Assembly: GCA_947174685.1 (NCBI GenBank) | Contig: CAMWJY010000085.1 | Coordinates: forward strand, 1-5,110 | Origin: an uncultured Mollicutes bacterium | GTDB lineage: Bacteria > Bacillota_I > Bacilli_A > Acholeplasmatales > Anaeroplasmataceae | DNA length: 5,110 nucleotides | Reading direction: 5' to 3' | Part shown: positions 1-5,110 of the stretch, one piece after another | Position numbering within the stretch: the first letter of the stretch is position 1 | Layout: each line of letters begins with the position of its first letter | Notes under the pieces: model-generated | Databases searched by the model: none | What the model saw: the letters and a program-made list of their open reading frames with translations, nothing else | Told to the model about the DNA's origin: nothing | Position numbers and translations under genes: made by a program

Positions 1-164
1 GTTGTATGCCAATCCTTAGCGATATGAAGTCTTAGCATTTCTCCTAAAACTACATATTGTTGATAGCTAGTTGAGTCTTGAAAATCAACAGCATACTTAT
101 TCTCTACATTTTGAATAAAGGCTTGCTTAAAAGTCTTAACATCCTTAAAATTAGGATAATACAT
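1..164 (-). CDS. glgP: Glycogen/starch (alpha-1,4-glucan) phosphorylase, N-terminal part only
   Basis: The reading frame starts at the ATG at 164-162 and stays open to the window edge, giving 54 codons. A GGAGGA ribosome binding site lies at 178-173, 8 bases before the ATG. The N-terminus contains FKQAFIQNVENKYAVDF, then YQQYVVLGEMLRLHIAKDW. This matches the start of bacterial glycogen phosphorylases, where a helix is followed by an 'LG.MVR..I...W' segment just before the conserved catalytic-core sequence. The family is GT35 and PLP-dependent; it releases glucose-1-phosphate from the non-reducing ends of glycogen in the cytosol. The PLP lysine and active site lie outside the window. The gene sits directly downstream of glgB, as expected for a glycogen-use locus, and has its own promoter. 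The call rests on a short N-terminal segment plus context, so a related maltodextrin phosphorylase is possible. Confidence 0.82.
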   Translation of the reverse strand, partial: MYYPNFKDVKTFKQAFIQNVENKYAVDFQDSTSYQQYVVLGEMLRLHIAKDWHT

Positions 165-198
165 ATTTATATTCCTCCAAAATCAATTTCATATTTAA

Positions 199-228
199 AT
201 TATACCATATTTGAAAATTTTGTTGCAA
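199..228 (-). promoter_or_regulatory. Sigma-A-type promoter with extended -10, upstream of glgP
   Basis: On the minus strand there is TTGCAA (228-223) as the -35, an 18-base spacer and a perfect TATAAT -10 (204-199). A TG sits one base before the -10 (TGGTATAAT), making an extended -10 element that can compensate for the imperfect -35. Transcription would begin near 192, leaving a leader of about 28 bases before the glgP ATG. The -35 lies inside a perfect 8-base palindrome, GTTGCAAC (222-229), which could be part of an operator. The promoter lets glgP be expressed separately from glgB, although no terminator separates the two genes, so readthrough is also likely. Confidence 0.7.
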
Positions 229-239
229 CCTATACTCTA

Positions 240-252
240 AGAAAGCGTTTCA
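240..252 (-). promoter_or_regulatory. Possible LacI/CcpA-type operator upstream of the glgP promoter
   Basis: The minus strand reads TGAAACGCTTTCT, which resembles the CcpA cre consensus (TGAAANCGNTTTCA) with one central base missing and a different last base. It lies 11 bases upstream of the glgP -35, directly after the glgB stop codon. LacI-family regulators commonly control glycogen and maltodextrin genes in Bacillota. The match is imperfect, with 13 rather than 14 bases, so this is a candidate only. A position upstream of the -35 would suit activation better than simple steric repression. Confidence 0.25.
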
Positions 253-2172
253 TTATTTCAAAATTGGTGAAATTTTAGGTTGCTTACTTCTTGGCTTAAC
301 CTTCTTCTTAGGCTTTAATATCGTAATACCTAGTGGTGGAATGTTTAAGAAAATCACATTTTTCTCATGATTCCAATCCTCTTCTTGGCTTTTACAAAGC
401 TGTGGGTTTACACAATTTGAGCCACCATAAATATCTCTATCACTATTTAAAATCTCCTGATAATCAAACTTACCTGGAACACCAATTTTATAATTGTAGT
501 AGGTATTTGGTGTACAGTTCATAACGATTAAATAGTGGTCATCCTTATTCTTTGCAAAACGAGCATAGATATACAAGGATTGATCTGCATTATCAGCATC
601 AATATATTTAAAGCCATCTGGATGAAAATCCTGCTCATATAAGCATTTTGAATTCTTATAAAGATTTGTTAAATCCATCATATAATGATGCGCAGAATCA
701 TGACTAGGGAATTCTAATAGATTCCAATCTAATCCTTTATTATATGCCCACTCACTATAAGGAGCAAGCTCATTTCCCATAAATAAAAGCTTCTTCCCAG
801 GATGTGTCATCATATAGCCCATTAAAAGTCTATAGTTTGCAAACTGCTGCCAGTAATCTCCTGGCATCTTATTTAAAATAGAACCCTTCATATGTACAAC
901 CTCATCATGAGATAAAGGAAGTACAAATTGTTCATTATAATAATATACCATACTGAATGTGAGTTGATGGTGATGATATTTTCTATAAATTGGATCTAGC
1001 TTAAAATATTTCAAGGTATCATTCATCCAGCCCATATCCCATTTGTAGTTAAAGCCTATACCACCAATATCTGTAGGCTTCGTTACATTAGGGAAGCTTG
1101 AGGAATCCTCTGCCATTAAAAGAACTCTATCATCCTTACCGAAAAGAATAGTTGAAAGCTCTCTTAGGAAGCTACAAGCACCCTCATTTACACCACGTTC
1201 AGGATTTCCCATATGATATAAAAGATTGCTTACAGCATCCACTCTAAAGCCATCCACATGGAAATAATTCATATAGAATAATGCATTAGAATATAGGAAG
1301 GATCTTGTAATACCCTTGCCTAAATCTAGATTAGCTGTACCCCACTCTACATTTTCACGAATGGATGGGTCAGCATAATCGTAAAGGGAAGACCCATCAA
1401 ATTGATATAAGCCATGGGCATCCTTACAGATATGACCTGGAACCCAGTCCATAATTACACCAATTCCATTTTGATGAAGCTGATCAACAAACCACATAAA
1501 ATCCTTAGGTACTCCATACCTCGCAGATACAGAATAATAGGATACTCCCTGATATCCCCAAGAAGCATCTAGAGGATGCTCATAGATTGGCATAACCTCT
1601 ACATGGGTATATCCAAATTGCTTTAAATAAGGGATAAGCATAGGAGCAATCTCGTTTGCAGAATAAAAATCATTTGCACCTTCACCTTTTCTTCTCCATG
1701 AGCCTAAATGTAGCTCATAGATCAAAACAGGCTCTTCATATGTCTTTGGATGACTATACATCCAATCCTTATCATTCCAATAATATCCATCAATATCATA
1801 GATTTTAGAATCTGTGGAAGGTCTAAGTTCAGAATAAAAGGCATAAGGGTCTGCCTTATATTTAGCTTCTCCAGCAGTTGTCTCAATATAGTATTTATAT
1901 CTTTTCCATTCAAAGAAATCTCCCTCCAAATATAAATACCAAATTCCACAGTCATCAATTTTTTCCATCTTATCTTGACCACGGTTAAAAAAGTTCCATT
2001 CCCCCACAACAGCTACATAGGTAGCATTTGGGGCATAAAGACAAAACTCACAGCCAATGATTTTACCTTCCTTATCCTTATTCAGATGAGCTCCAAATAC
2101 CTGATAGGCATCATGACATTTTCCTTGATCAAAGAAATACAAAAAATTAGAATCCAACTTGTCTCTTATCAT
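253..2172 (-). CDS. glgB: 1,4-alpha-glucan branching enzyme GlgB (GH13)
   Basis: This 639-residue cytosolic enzyme cuts alpha-1,4 glucan chains and rejoins them as alpha-1,6 branches during glycogen synthesis. Residues about 22-110 form the CBM48 domain (VFGAHL; LYAPNATYVAVVGEWN). The GH13 barrel follows from about 145. GH13 landmarks are region I DWVPGH (242-247), region II GFRVDAV with nucleophile Asp312, region III MAED with acid/base Glu355, and region IV SHDEVVH with Asp423. Branching-enzyme signatures such as GYKWDMGWMNDTL-like text (FNYKWDMGWMNDTL, 374-387) and LLFMGNE (462-468) are present. The all-beta C-terminal domain covers roughly 530-617. The length matches the short type found in Bacillus, lacking the extra N1 domain of E. 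coli GlgB. Region III has AED where E. coli has AEE; the catalytic Glu is kept. The last 20 residues form a Lys/Arg-rich tail beyond the usual end. The start is supported by GAGGTGA (2185-2179), 6 bases before the ATG. Confidence 0.97.
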   Translation of the reverse strand: MIRDKLDSNFLYFFDQGKCHDAYQVFGAHLNKDKEGKIIGCEFCLYAPNATYVAVVGEWNFFNRGQDKMEKIDDCGIWYLYLEGDFFEWKRYKYYIETTAGEAKYKADPYAFYSELRPSTDSKIYDIDGYYWNDKDWMYSHPKTYEEPVLIYELHLGSWRRKGEGANDFYSANEIAPMLIPYLKQFGYTHVEVMPIYEHPLDASWGYQGVSYYSVSARYGVPKDFMWFVDQLHQNGIGVIMDWVPGHICKDAHGLYQFDGSSLYDYADPSIRENVEWGTANLDLGKGITRSFLYSNALFYMNYFHVDGFRVDAVSNLLYHMGNPERGVNEGACSFLRELSTILFGKDDRVLLMAEDSSSFPNVTKPTDIGGIGFNYKWDMGWMNDTLKYFKLDPIYRKYHHHQLTFSMVYYYNEQFVLPLSHDEVVHMKGSILNKMPGDYWQQFANYRLLMGYMMTHPGKKLLFMGNELAPYSEWAYNKGLDWNLLEFPSHDSAHHYMMDLTNLYKNSKCLYEQDFHPDGFKYIDADNADQSLYIYARFAKNKDDHYLIVMNCTPNTYYNYKIGVPGKFDYQEILNSDRDIYGGSNCVNPQLCKSQEEDWNHEKNVIFLNIPPLGITILKPKKKVKPRSKQPKISPILK

Positions 2173-2207
2173 TTGAAATCACCTCAAACCTGTTTAATTT
2201 TAATAGA

Positions 2208-2224
2208 AAGATTATCTTAATCTT
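2208..2224 (-). repeat. 17-base dyad at the glgB transcription start
   Basis: The arms AAGATT (2208-2213) and AATCTT (2219-2224) are exact inverted repeats around a 5-base centre. The dyad begins immediately downstream of the glgB -10 and covers the expected start of transcription near 2218. A repressor bound here would block initiation; in RNA only part of the dyad would be transcribed, so a DNA operator is more likely than a hairpin. In AT-rich DNA a 6-base dyad can occur by chance, so support is modest. Confidence 0.3.
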
Positions 2225-2253
2225 ATTATACTAAATCCTTAACTAATTTTCAA
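2225..2253 (-). promoter_or_regulatory. Sigma-A-type promoter for glgB, overlapping the recX stop
   Basis: The minus strand carries TTGAAA (2253-2248), a 17-base spacer and a perfect TATAAT (2230-2225). This is close to the ideal vegetative promoter in both hexamers and spacing. The -35 overlaps the recX TGA stop (2252-2250). Transcription would start near 2218, giving a leader of about 46 bases that contains the strong glgB ribosome binding site. It separates glycogen gene control from the prfB-yitT-recX cluster, although readthrough from recX is possible because no terminator is visible between them. Confidence 0.75.
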
Positions 2254-2834
2254 GAATAGAAGCCTTCACTATAGCCATGACGATAAAATACTTCTTTTAT
2301 TTTTTGTTTTTGTTCAAAAGAGCCTAGCTTGGCATACTTCTTTTGAGCCTTTGTATAAAGCTTTGTTTTTCCTTCTTCAATATCATCATCTATCAGATTA
2401 GCAATAGCTTCTTCTATGGCCTCATTCTTAAAATGACGATTTTTAAGTTTAAAGCGAATCATATGCTCTCCATTAGAGCTTCTAGCAAGAGAGCCTGCAA
2501 CTAAGCTAGCAAGCTTCTTTTCATCGATTAAGCCTTGGTCTTCTAAAGCTGAAACTGCCTTTACTGCAAGTGCATAAGCAATTTCTCTATCTGTTAAATA
2601 TTTTATAATCTCATAAGTATTTTTTTGATATTTTAAATAATAAGAATAAGCCTTTTTCTTTATCGTTTCCCATTCATTAGACTGTATACATTCCATAAGC
2701 AGCTCATTAGATATTTCATATCCTTTAAATAAACGATATTTTAAAACCGTTTCCTCATCTAAAATGTAAACCTTATTTTCAATCTCTACTTCATAGGTAG
2801 CTTCCTTACATTTGGTTAGTCTACTTACAATCAT
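2250..2834 (-). CDS. recX: Regulatory protein RecX (RecA modulator)
   Basis: The 194-residue product fits the RecX family: small, mostly helical proteins built from three-helix repeats that bind RecA filaments in the cytosol and restrain recombinase activity. The N-terminal part (1-50) looks like the Bacillota-type lead-in, with a 'VYILDEETVLKYRLFKGYEIS' type segment (positions 22-42). The first repeat begins with YSYYLKY (63-69). The second includes ALEDQGLIDEKKLA (96-109), matching the family 'L...GLIDD..YA' motif. The third ends with QKQKIKEVFYRHGYSEGF (175-192), matching the 'K...YL.RRGF' end motif. Sequence is divergent: the usual RPRS and RRGF motifs are changed. The ATG overlaps the yitT stop in an ATGA, with GGGAG (2846-2842) 7 bases before the start inside yitT, pointing to coupled translation. 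The gene is not next to recA in this window. Confidence 0.85.
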   Translation of the reverse strand: MIVSRLTKCKEATYEVEIENKVYILDEETVLKYRLFKGYEISNELLMECIQSNEWETIKKKAYSYYLKYQKNTYEIIKYLTDREIAYALAVKAVSALEDQGLIDEKKLASLVAGSLARSSNGEHMIRFKLKNRHFKNEAIEEAIANLIDDDIEEGKTKLYTKAQKKYAKLGSFEQKQKIKEVFYRHGYSEGFYS

Positions 2835-3727
2835 AGATAATCTCCCACTATCTCTCTTGTTGTACTTACAAAACAGAAGGCATGGGGATCAATTTCACTT
2901 AAGCTTTCTGTTATTTTATAGGCTTCATTCTTTTCCATTGTACAAACTACCATTGTCTTTTTATCTCCTGTATAGCCACCATGAGCATCTACAAACGTTA
3001 CACCACGATCTGTTTTAGCATAGATAAAGTCTCTGATTTCCTCAGGCTTTTCAGTGATAATATAGGCAGTCCTTCTTACCTTAGCTCTTAAAACAATGGT
3101 ATCAATAATAATAGAAATTCCATATACACCTATAATTCCATAAATTACTACCTCAACGTTATATGAAAATGCAGGTGTAAATATAAGTCCAGACACAATC
3201 ACAATAACCCAATCTGTAAAATACATCGTTTTTGAGTATGGTACATGCAAATATTTGCTTAATATCTTTTGGATAACATCCATTCCACCTGTACTACCAT
3301 TATTTTTCAAGGCTAAACCTAAGCCAAAGCCTGAAGTCACAATGCTACATATAATCGCAATAGGATAATATCCACCCACAGAAACATTCTTCATAAAAAA
3401 GTTTGGGTCACAGGTTCTTTCAAAAATAAAGACCACTAGTGGAGAGAATATAGTTGAAAAGATCGTCTTGAAAAAGAAATCCTTACCTAGTAAAATACCA
3501 CCAATAATCAAGGCTATCCCATTAGCAATCCATAAGAAAATGGAAGCTGTAAACCATGAACCAAGCTTAGTAAAATAGGGTTCTAAAATAACAGATACTC
3601 CCATCATACCTCCAAAGACAAGCTTTGCAGGGCTTGTGAAAAAATAGAATCCAAAATCCAAAAGGGTAACCCCTAAAGCTATAAATAAATATTGTATAAT
3701 TCTTTTCTTAATATATTCCTTATTCAT
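2831..3727 (-). CDS. YitT family membrane protein (YitT membrane domain plus DUF2179)
   Basis: This 298-residue protein has the standard two-part YitT layout. Residues about 11-212 hold several hydrophobic segments (near 11-31, 36-50, 62-82, 87-102, 120-140, 170-186 and 191-212), so it should be an integral membrane protein. The family motif appears as NNGSTGGMDVIQKIL (142-156). The C-terminal soluble DUF2179 domain spans about 218-298, with RGVTFVDAHGGYTG (241-254) and SEIDPHAFCFV (277-287), the typical 'IDP.AF..V' ending. Molecular function is not established for this family; a transport role is often supposed, but the sequence does not show one. The start overlaps the end of prfB by 8 bases and has GGGG (3738-3735) 7 bases upstream. 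It ends in TGA, shared with the recX ATG. Several paralogues per genome are usual, so I give no symbol. Confidence 0.93.
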   Translation of the reverse strand: MNKEYIKKRIIQYLFIALGVTLLDFGFYFFTSPAKLVFGGMMGVSVILEPYFTKLGSWFTASIFLWIANGIALIIGGILLGKDFFFKTIFSTIFSPLVVFIFERTCDPNFFMKNVSVGGYYPIAIICSIVTSGFGLGLALKNNGSTGGMDVIQKILSKYLHVPYSKTMYFTDWVIVIVSGLIFTPAFSYNVEVVIYGIIGVYGISIIIDTIVLRAKVRRTAYIITEKPEEIRDFIYAKTDRGVTFVDAHGGYTGDKKTMVVCTMEKNEAYKITESLSEIDPHAFCFVSTTREIVGDYL

Positions 3728-4826
3728 TATTTTTCCCCGCCATTAATCTTAAATAGGAAAGCATAAAGCCTTCAATATCGCCATCCATAACTGCAGTAAT
3801 ATTGCCCATTTCATAGTTCGTTCTATGATCCTTAACTAAGGTATAAGGACAAAATACATAGCTTCTAATTTGACTGCCGAAATTGATTTCCATCTGATTT
3901 CCCTTTAAGGATTTCATTTCTTCTTCTTGCTTCTTAAGCTCTAGCTCTAAAAGCTTAGATTTTAAGACACGCATTGCAACCTCACGATTTTTAATTTGGC
4001 TACGCTCATTTTGACATGTCACAACAATACCTGTAGGCTTGTGGGTAATACGCACTGCTGAATCTGTTGTATTGACAGACTGTCCTCCAGCACCTGAGGA
4101 ATGATATACATCAATCTTAATATCCTCATCCTTAACAACAACCTCTTCTGTCTCAGGAATTTGTGGAGAAACATCACAAGAAACAAAGGAGGTATGTCTT
4201 CTTGCGTTGGAATCAAATGGAGAGATACGAACCAAACGGTGAACCCCACGCTCTGCTTTCAATAGTCCATAAGCAAAAGGACCACTAATAGATAAGGTTA
4301 TAGATTTAATACCTGCCTCATCTCCAGGTAAATAATCTAAGACCGTAAGCTTAAAGCCTTTTTTCGCACAAAACCTGGAATACATTCTATAAAGCATATC
4401 AGCCCAGTCCATAGATTCTGTACCACCAGCGCCAGGGTGAAGCTCTAAAATACAATCAGAATCATCATATTTTCCAGATAGTAATGCCTGTTCTTCAAGA
4501 TGACTAGTTGCTTCCTTAAATTCTTTGATAGATATCTCAAGCATTTCCATAGCCTCTTCATCTTCTAAGGCCATATCCATAAGCTCTAAAATATCTGTAA
4601 ACCTTGCATATAATTCATCATAGGATGTTACAGTATCCTTGATAGAATTCATTCGATTGATTGTTCTTTGAGCCTTCTCCTGATCATTCCAAAAGTCTAC
4701 GGCAGCAATTTCATCTTCTAATTCCTTTAATACAGGACGCTTGCCTTCTATTCCTAGAGCCTGCTTTAACTCTTCTAGCTTTTCTTCATATTCAGTTGTA
4801 AATTTATTCATCTCATACTTTTCCAT
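3720..4826 (-). CDS. prfB: Peptide chain release factor 2 (RF2), without programmed frameshift
   Basis: The 368-residue product recognises UGA and UAA stop codons in the ribosomal A site and triggers peptide release. Residues about 1-110 form the helical N-terminal domain. The stop-recognition motif SPF is at 202-204 (RISPFDSNARRHTSF), which identifies RF2 rather than RF1, and the catalytic GGQ is at 247-249. The GSQIRSYV segment (317-324) is also typical. Most prfB genes need a +1 frameshift at CTT-TGA-C around codon 25. Aligning back from FW (45-46) to Bacillus RF2 places that site at Leu24-Gly25, here CTA GGA (4757-4752), read straight through. The start chosen is ATG 4826-4824, preceded by GGGAGG with a 6-base gap; the frame remains open upstream to a TTG at 4874, but that part overlaps the leader hairpin. 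The residue after GGQ is Ser, where many RF2s have His. First gene of a cluster overlapping yitT. Confidence 0.96.
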   Translation of the reverse strand: MEKYEMNKFTTEYEEKLEELKQALGIEGKRPVLKELEDEIAAVDFWNDQEKAQRTINRMNSIKDTVTSYDELYARFTDILELMDMALEDEEAMEMLEISIKEFKEATSHLEEQALLSGKYDDSDCILELHPGAGGTESMDWADMLYRMYSRFCAKKGFKLTVLDYLPGDEAGIKSITLSISGPFAYGLLKAERGVHRLVRISPFDSNARRHTSFVSCDVSPQIPETEEVVVKDEDIKIDVYHSSGAGGQSVNTTDSAVRITHKPTGIVVTCQNERSQIKNREVAMRVLKSKLLELELKKQEEEMKSLKGNQMEINFGSQIRSYVFCPYTLVKDHRTNYEMGNITAVMDGDIEGFMLSYLRLMAGKNNE

Positions 4827-4832
4827 GAAAAT

Positions 4833-4838
4833 CCTCCC
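4833..4838 (-). promoter_or_regulatory. Ribosome binding site that fixes the prfB start
   Basis: GGGAGG on the minus strand lies 6 bases before the ATG at 4826-4824. It decides between that start and the longer in-frame TTG start at 4874, which would add 16 hydrophobic, Cys-containing residues unlike any RF2 N-terminus and has no such site. Confidence 0.85.
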
Positions 4839-4853
4839 ATAGAAACAAAATAA

Positions 4854-4879
4854 AAGACTCAAGCAAATACTCAAGTCTT
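4854..4879 (-). terminator. Terminator-like hairpin in the prfB leader
   Basis: In minus-strand RNA the arms AAGACUUGAGU (4879-4869) and GCUUGAGUCUU (4864-4854) pair over 11 positions, including three G-U wobbles, around an AUUU loop. A U-rich run follows (4853-4843, UUAUUUUGUUU). On the opposite strand the wobbles become A-C mismatches, so the structure favours prfB-sense RNA. It has only three G-C pairs, so it is weak. It lies between the prfB promoter and its ribosome binding site. It could act as an attenuator, an mRNA-stabilising 5' hairpin, or a second backup terminator for the upstream gene. Confidence 0.45.
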
Positions 4880-4885
4880 ATGATT

Positions 4886-4901
4886 TAGCTATAAATAGCT
4901 A
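4886..4901 (-). repeat. Small perfect hairpin in the prfB leader
   Basis: Two copies of the self-complementary hexamer TAGCTA (4886-4891 and 4896-4901) flank a 4-base loop. It lies near the 5' end of the expected prfB transcript, just ahead of the larger terminator-like hairpin. It might stabilise the mRNA end or act as an operator near the transcription start. Function is not shown by sequence alone. Confidence 0.35.
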
Positions 4902-4915
4902 GCTTTACTAATTTA

Positions 4916-4921
4916 ATTATA
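4916..4921 (-). promoter_or_regulatory. Likely -10 element of the prfB operon promoter
   Basis: A perfect TATAAT sits on the minus strand between the upstream gene's terminator and prfB, placing transcription start near 4909 and giving a leader of about 83 bases. The -35 is poor: the hexamer at 17-base spacing is TAGTAA, and no extended TG precedes the -10. The location after a strong terminator makes a promoter here necessary for the cluster, which supports the call despite the weak -35. Confidence 0.55.
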
Positions 4922-4945
4922 ATCTATATTGGCAAAAATTACTAG

Positions 4946-4980
4946 AAAAAAATAAAAAGCATAGCATTTTTTTGCTATGC
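4946..4980 (-). terminator. Rho-independent terminator of the upstream Cys-rich gene
   Basis: On the minus strand GCATAGCA (4980-4973) pairs perfectly with TGCTATGC (4966-4959) across an all-A loop of six. It is followed by a T-rich tract, five Ts, one A, then seven Ts (4958-4946). It begins 10 bases after the TAA of the partial gene at 4991. On the plus strand the stem is preceded by A-runs and followed by a poorer tract, so the main direction is minus. Confidence 0.9.
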
Positions 4981-4990
4981 ATAGATGTTT

Positions 4991-5110
4991 TTATTTCTTA
5001 ACGTAAGAGGTTTCGTTGTTAGCTTTAGATATTGCTTCTACAGCTCTTGCACATGGATTTTCTAATTTCTTATCACAATACTTGCAAAAATCGTAAGAGC
5101 CGCACATATC
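4991..5110 (-). CDS. Unrecognised small Cys-rich protein, C-terminal end (partial)
   Basis: The frame is open from the window edge to TAA at 4993-4991 and gives 39 residues. It contains MCGSYDFCKYC, then NPCARA, then a short helical, charged tail ending in SYVKK. Four cysteines are spaced C-x5-C-x2-C-x7-C, which suggests a small zinc site or a redox or metal-binding element; this is inference from spacing only. I do not recognise the family. A canonical terminator 10 bases after the stop supports a real gene. An ATG at 5107-5105 could make it a complete 38-residue protein, but the upstream ribosome binding site would lie outside the window, so it may equally be the tail of a longer protein. 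It appears to be a separate transcription unit from prfB. Confidence 0.65.
   Translation of the reverse strand, partial: DMCGSYDFCKYCDKKLENPCARAVEAISKANNETSYVKK

Noticed and set aside
78..278. Plus-strand ORF across the glgB-glgP gap
   Set aside because: It runs antisense to the glgP start and promoter, has Ile/Leu-rich low-complexity content from AT-rich DNA, and no ribosome binding site that I can see.
256..280. AAAATT-GGTGA-AATTTT inverted repeat at the end of glgB as a terminator
   Set aside because: The stem is only A-T pairs, lies before the stop codon and has no following T-run on the minus strand.
676..690. 15-base perfect dyad CATCATATAATGATG inside glgB
   Set aside because: It is explained by adjacent His-His-Tyr-Met-Met codons; nothing around it suggests a site.
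1722..2009. Minus-strand ORF in another frame inside glgB, and plus-strand ORFs at 1750-1935 and 1975-2220
   Set aside because: They lie wholly or largely within glgB, lack family features and good start signals, and are shadows of the real gene.
4019..4249. Minus-strand ORF inside prfB
   Set aside because: It is an out-of-frame shadow within the conserved SPF-GGQ region of prfB.
4808..4840. A 10-codon ORF (ATG 4840 to TGA 4808) overlapping the prfB start, suggestive of an RF2-sensing UGA minicistron
   Set aside because: There is no Shine-Dalgarno sequence before its ATG, and the ATG itself abuts the prfB ribosome binding site, so it is probably chance.
4827..4874. A 16-codon in-frame extension of prfB starting at TTG 4874
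   Set aside because: It has no ribosome binding site, encodes a hydrophobic stretch unlike RF2, and coincides with the leader hairpin. The ATG at 4826 has an excellent GGGAGG.

Overview
The window is AT-rich by eye and every gene I can support lies on the minus strand, so transcription runs from high to low coordinates. Protein similarity (a short GlgB, a Bacillus-like RF2, a two-domain YitT protein, a divergent RecX), GGAGG-type ribosome binding sites and TATAAT promoters all fit a low-GC Gram-positive bacterium (Bacillota). An Erysipelotrichia-like gut organism is plausible, but that finer placement is inference. TGG encodes Trp and TGA is used as a stop, so the code looks standard.

In transcription order: 5110-4991 holds the C-terminal end of an unrecognised small protein with four cysteines, closed by a strong intrinsic terminator. 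The gap of roughly 150 bases that follows holds a prfB promoter (good -10, poor -35) and a leader with two hairpins. The second hairpin is terminator-like. Then comes a tightly packed cluster: prfB (peptide chain release factor 2), a YitT-family membrane protein and recX. Consecutive genes overlap by 8 and 4 bases, which suggests one transcript with translational coupling. No terminator follows recX. A well-formed sigma-A promoter overlaps the recX stop codon and drives glgB (glycogen branching enzyme). A second promoter with an extended -10 lies downstream of glgB and drives glgP (glycogen phosphorylase), of which only the first 54 codons are in the window.

Functionally the window joins two unrelated modules: a housekeeping cluster (translation termination, a membrane protein, control of RecA) and the start of a glycogen module (branching plus phosphorolysis). 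No mobile element, CRISPR array, tRNA or rRNA is visible, and there is no gene-free stretch longer than about 170 bases.

I see no clear new system. The most interesting points are the absence of the usual RF2 programmed frameshift together with a terminator-like hairpin in the prfB leader, the unrecognised Cys4 protein tail, and the operator-like dyads at the two glycogen promoters.
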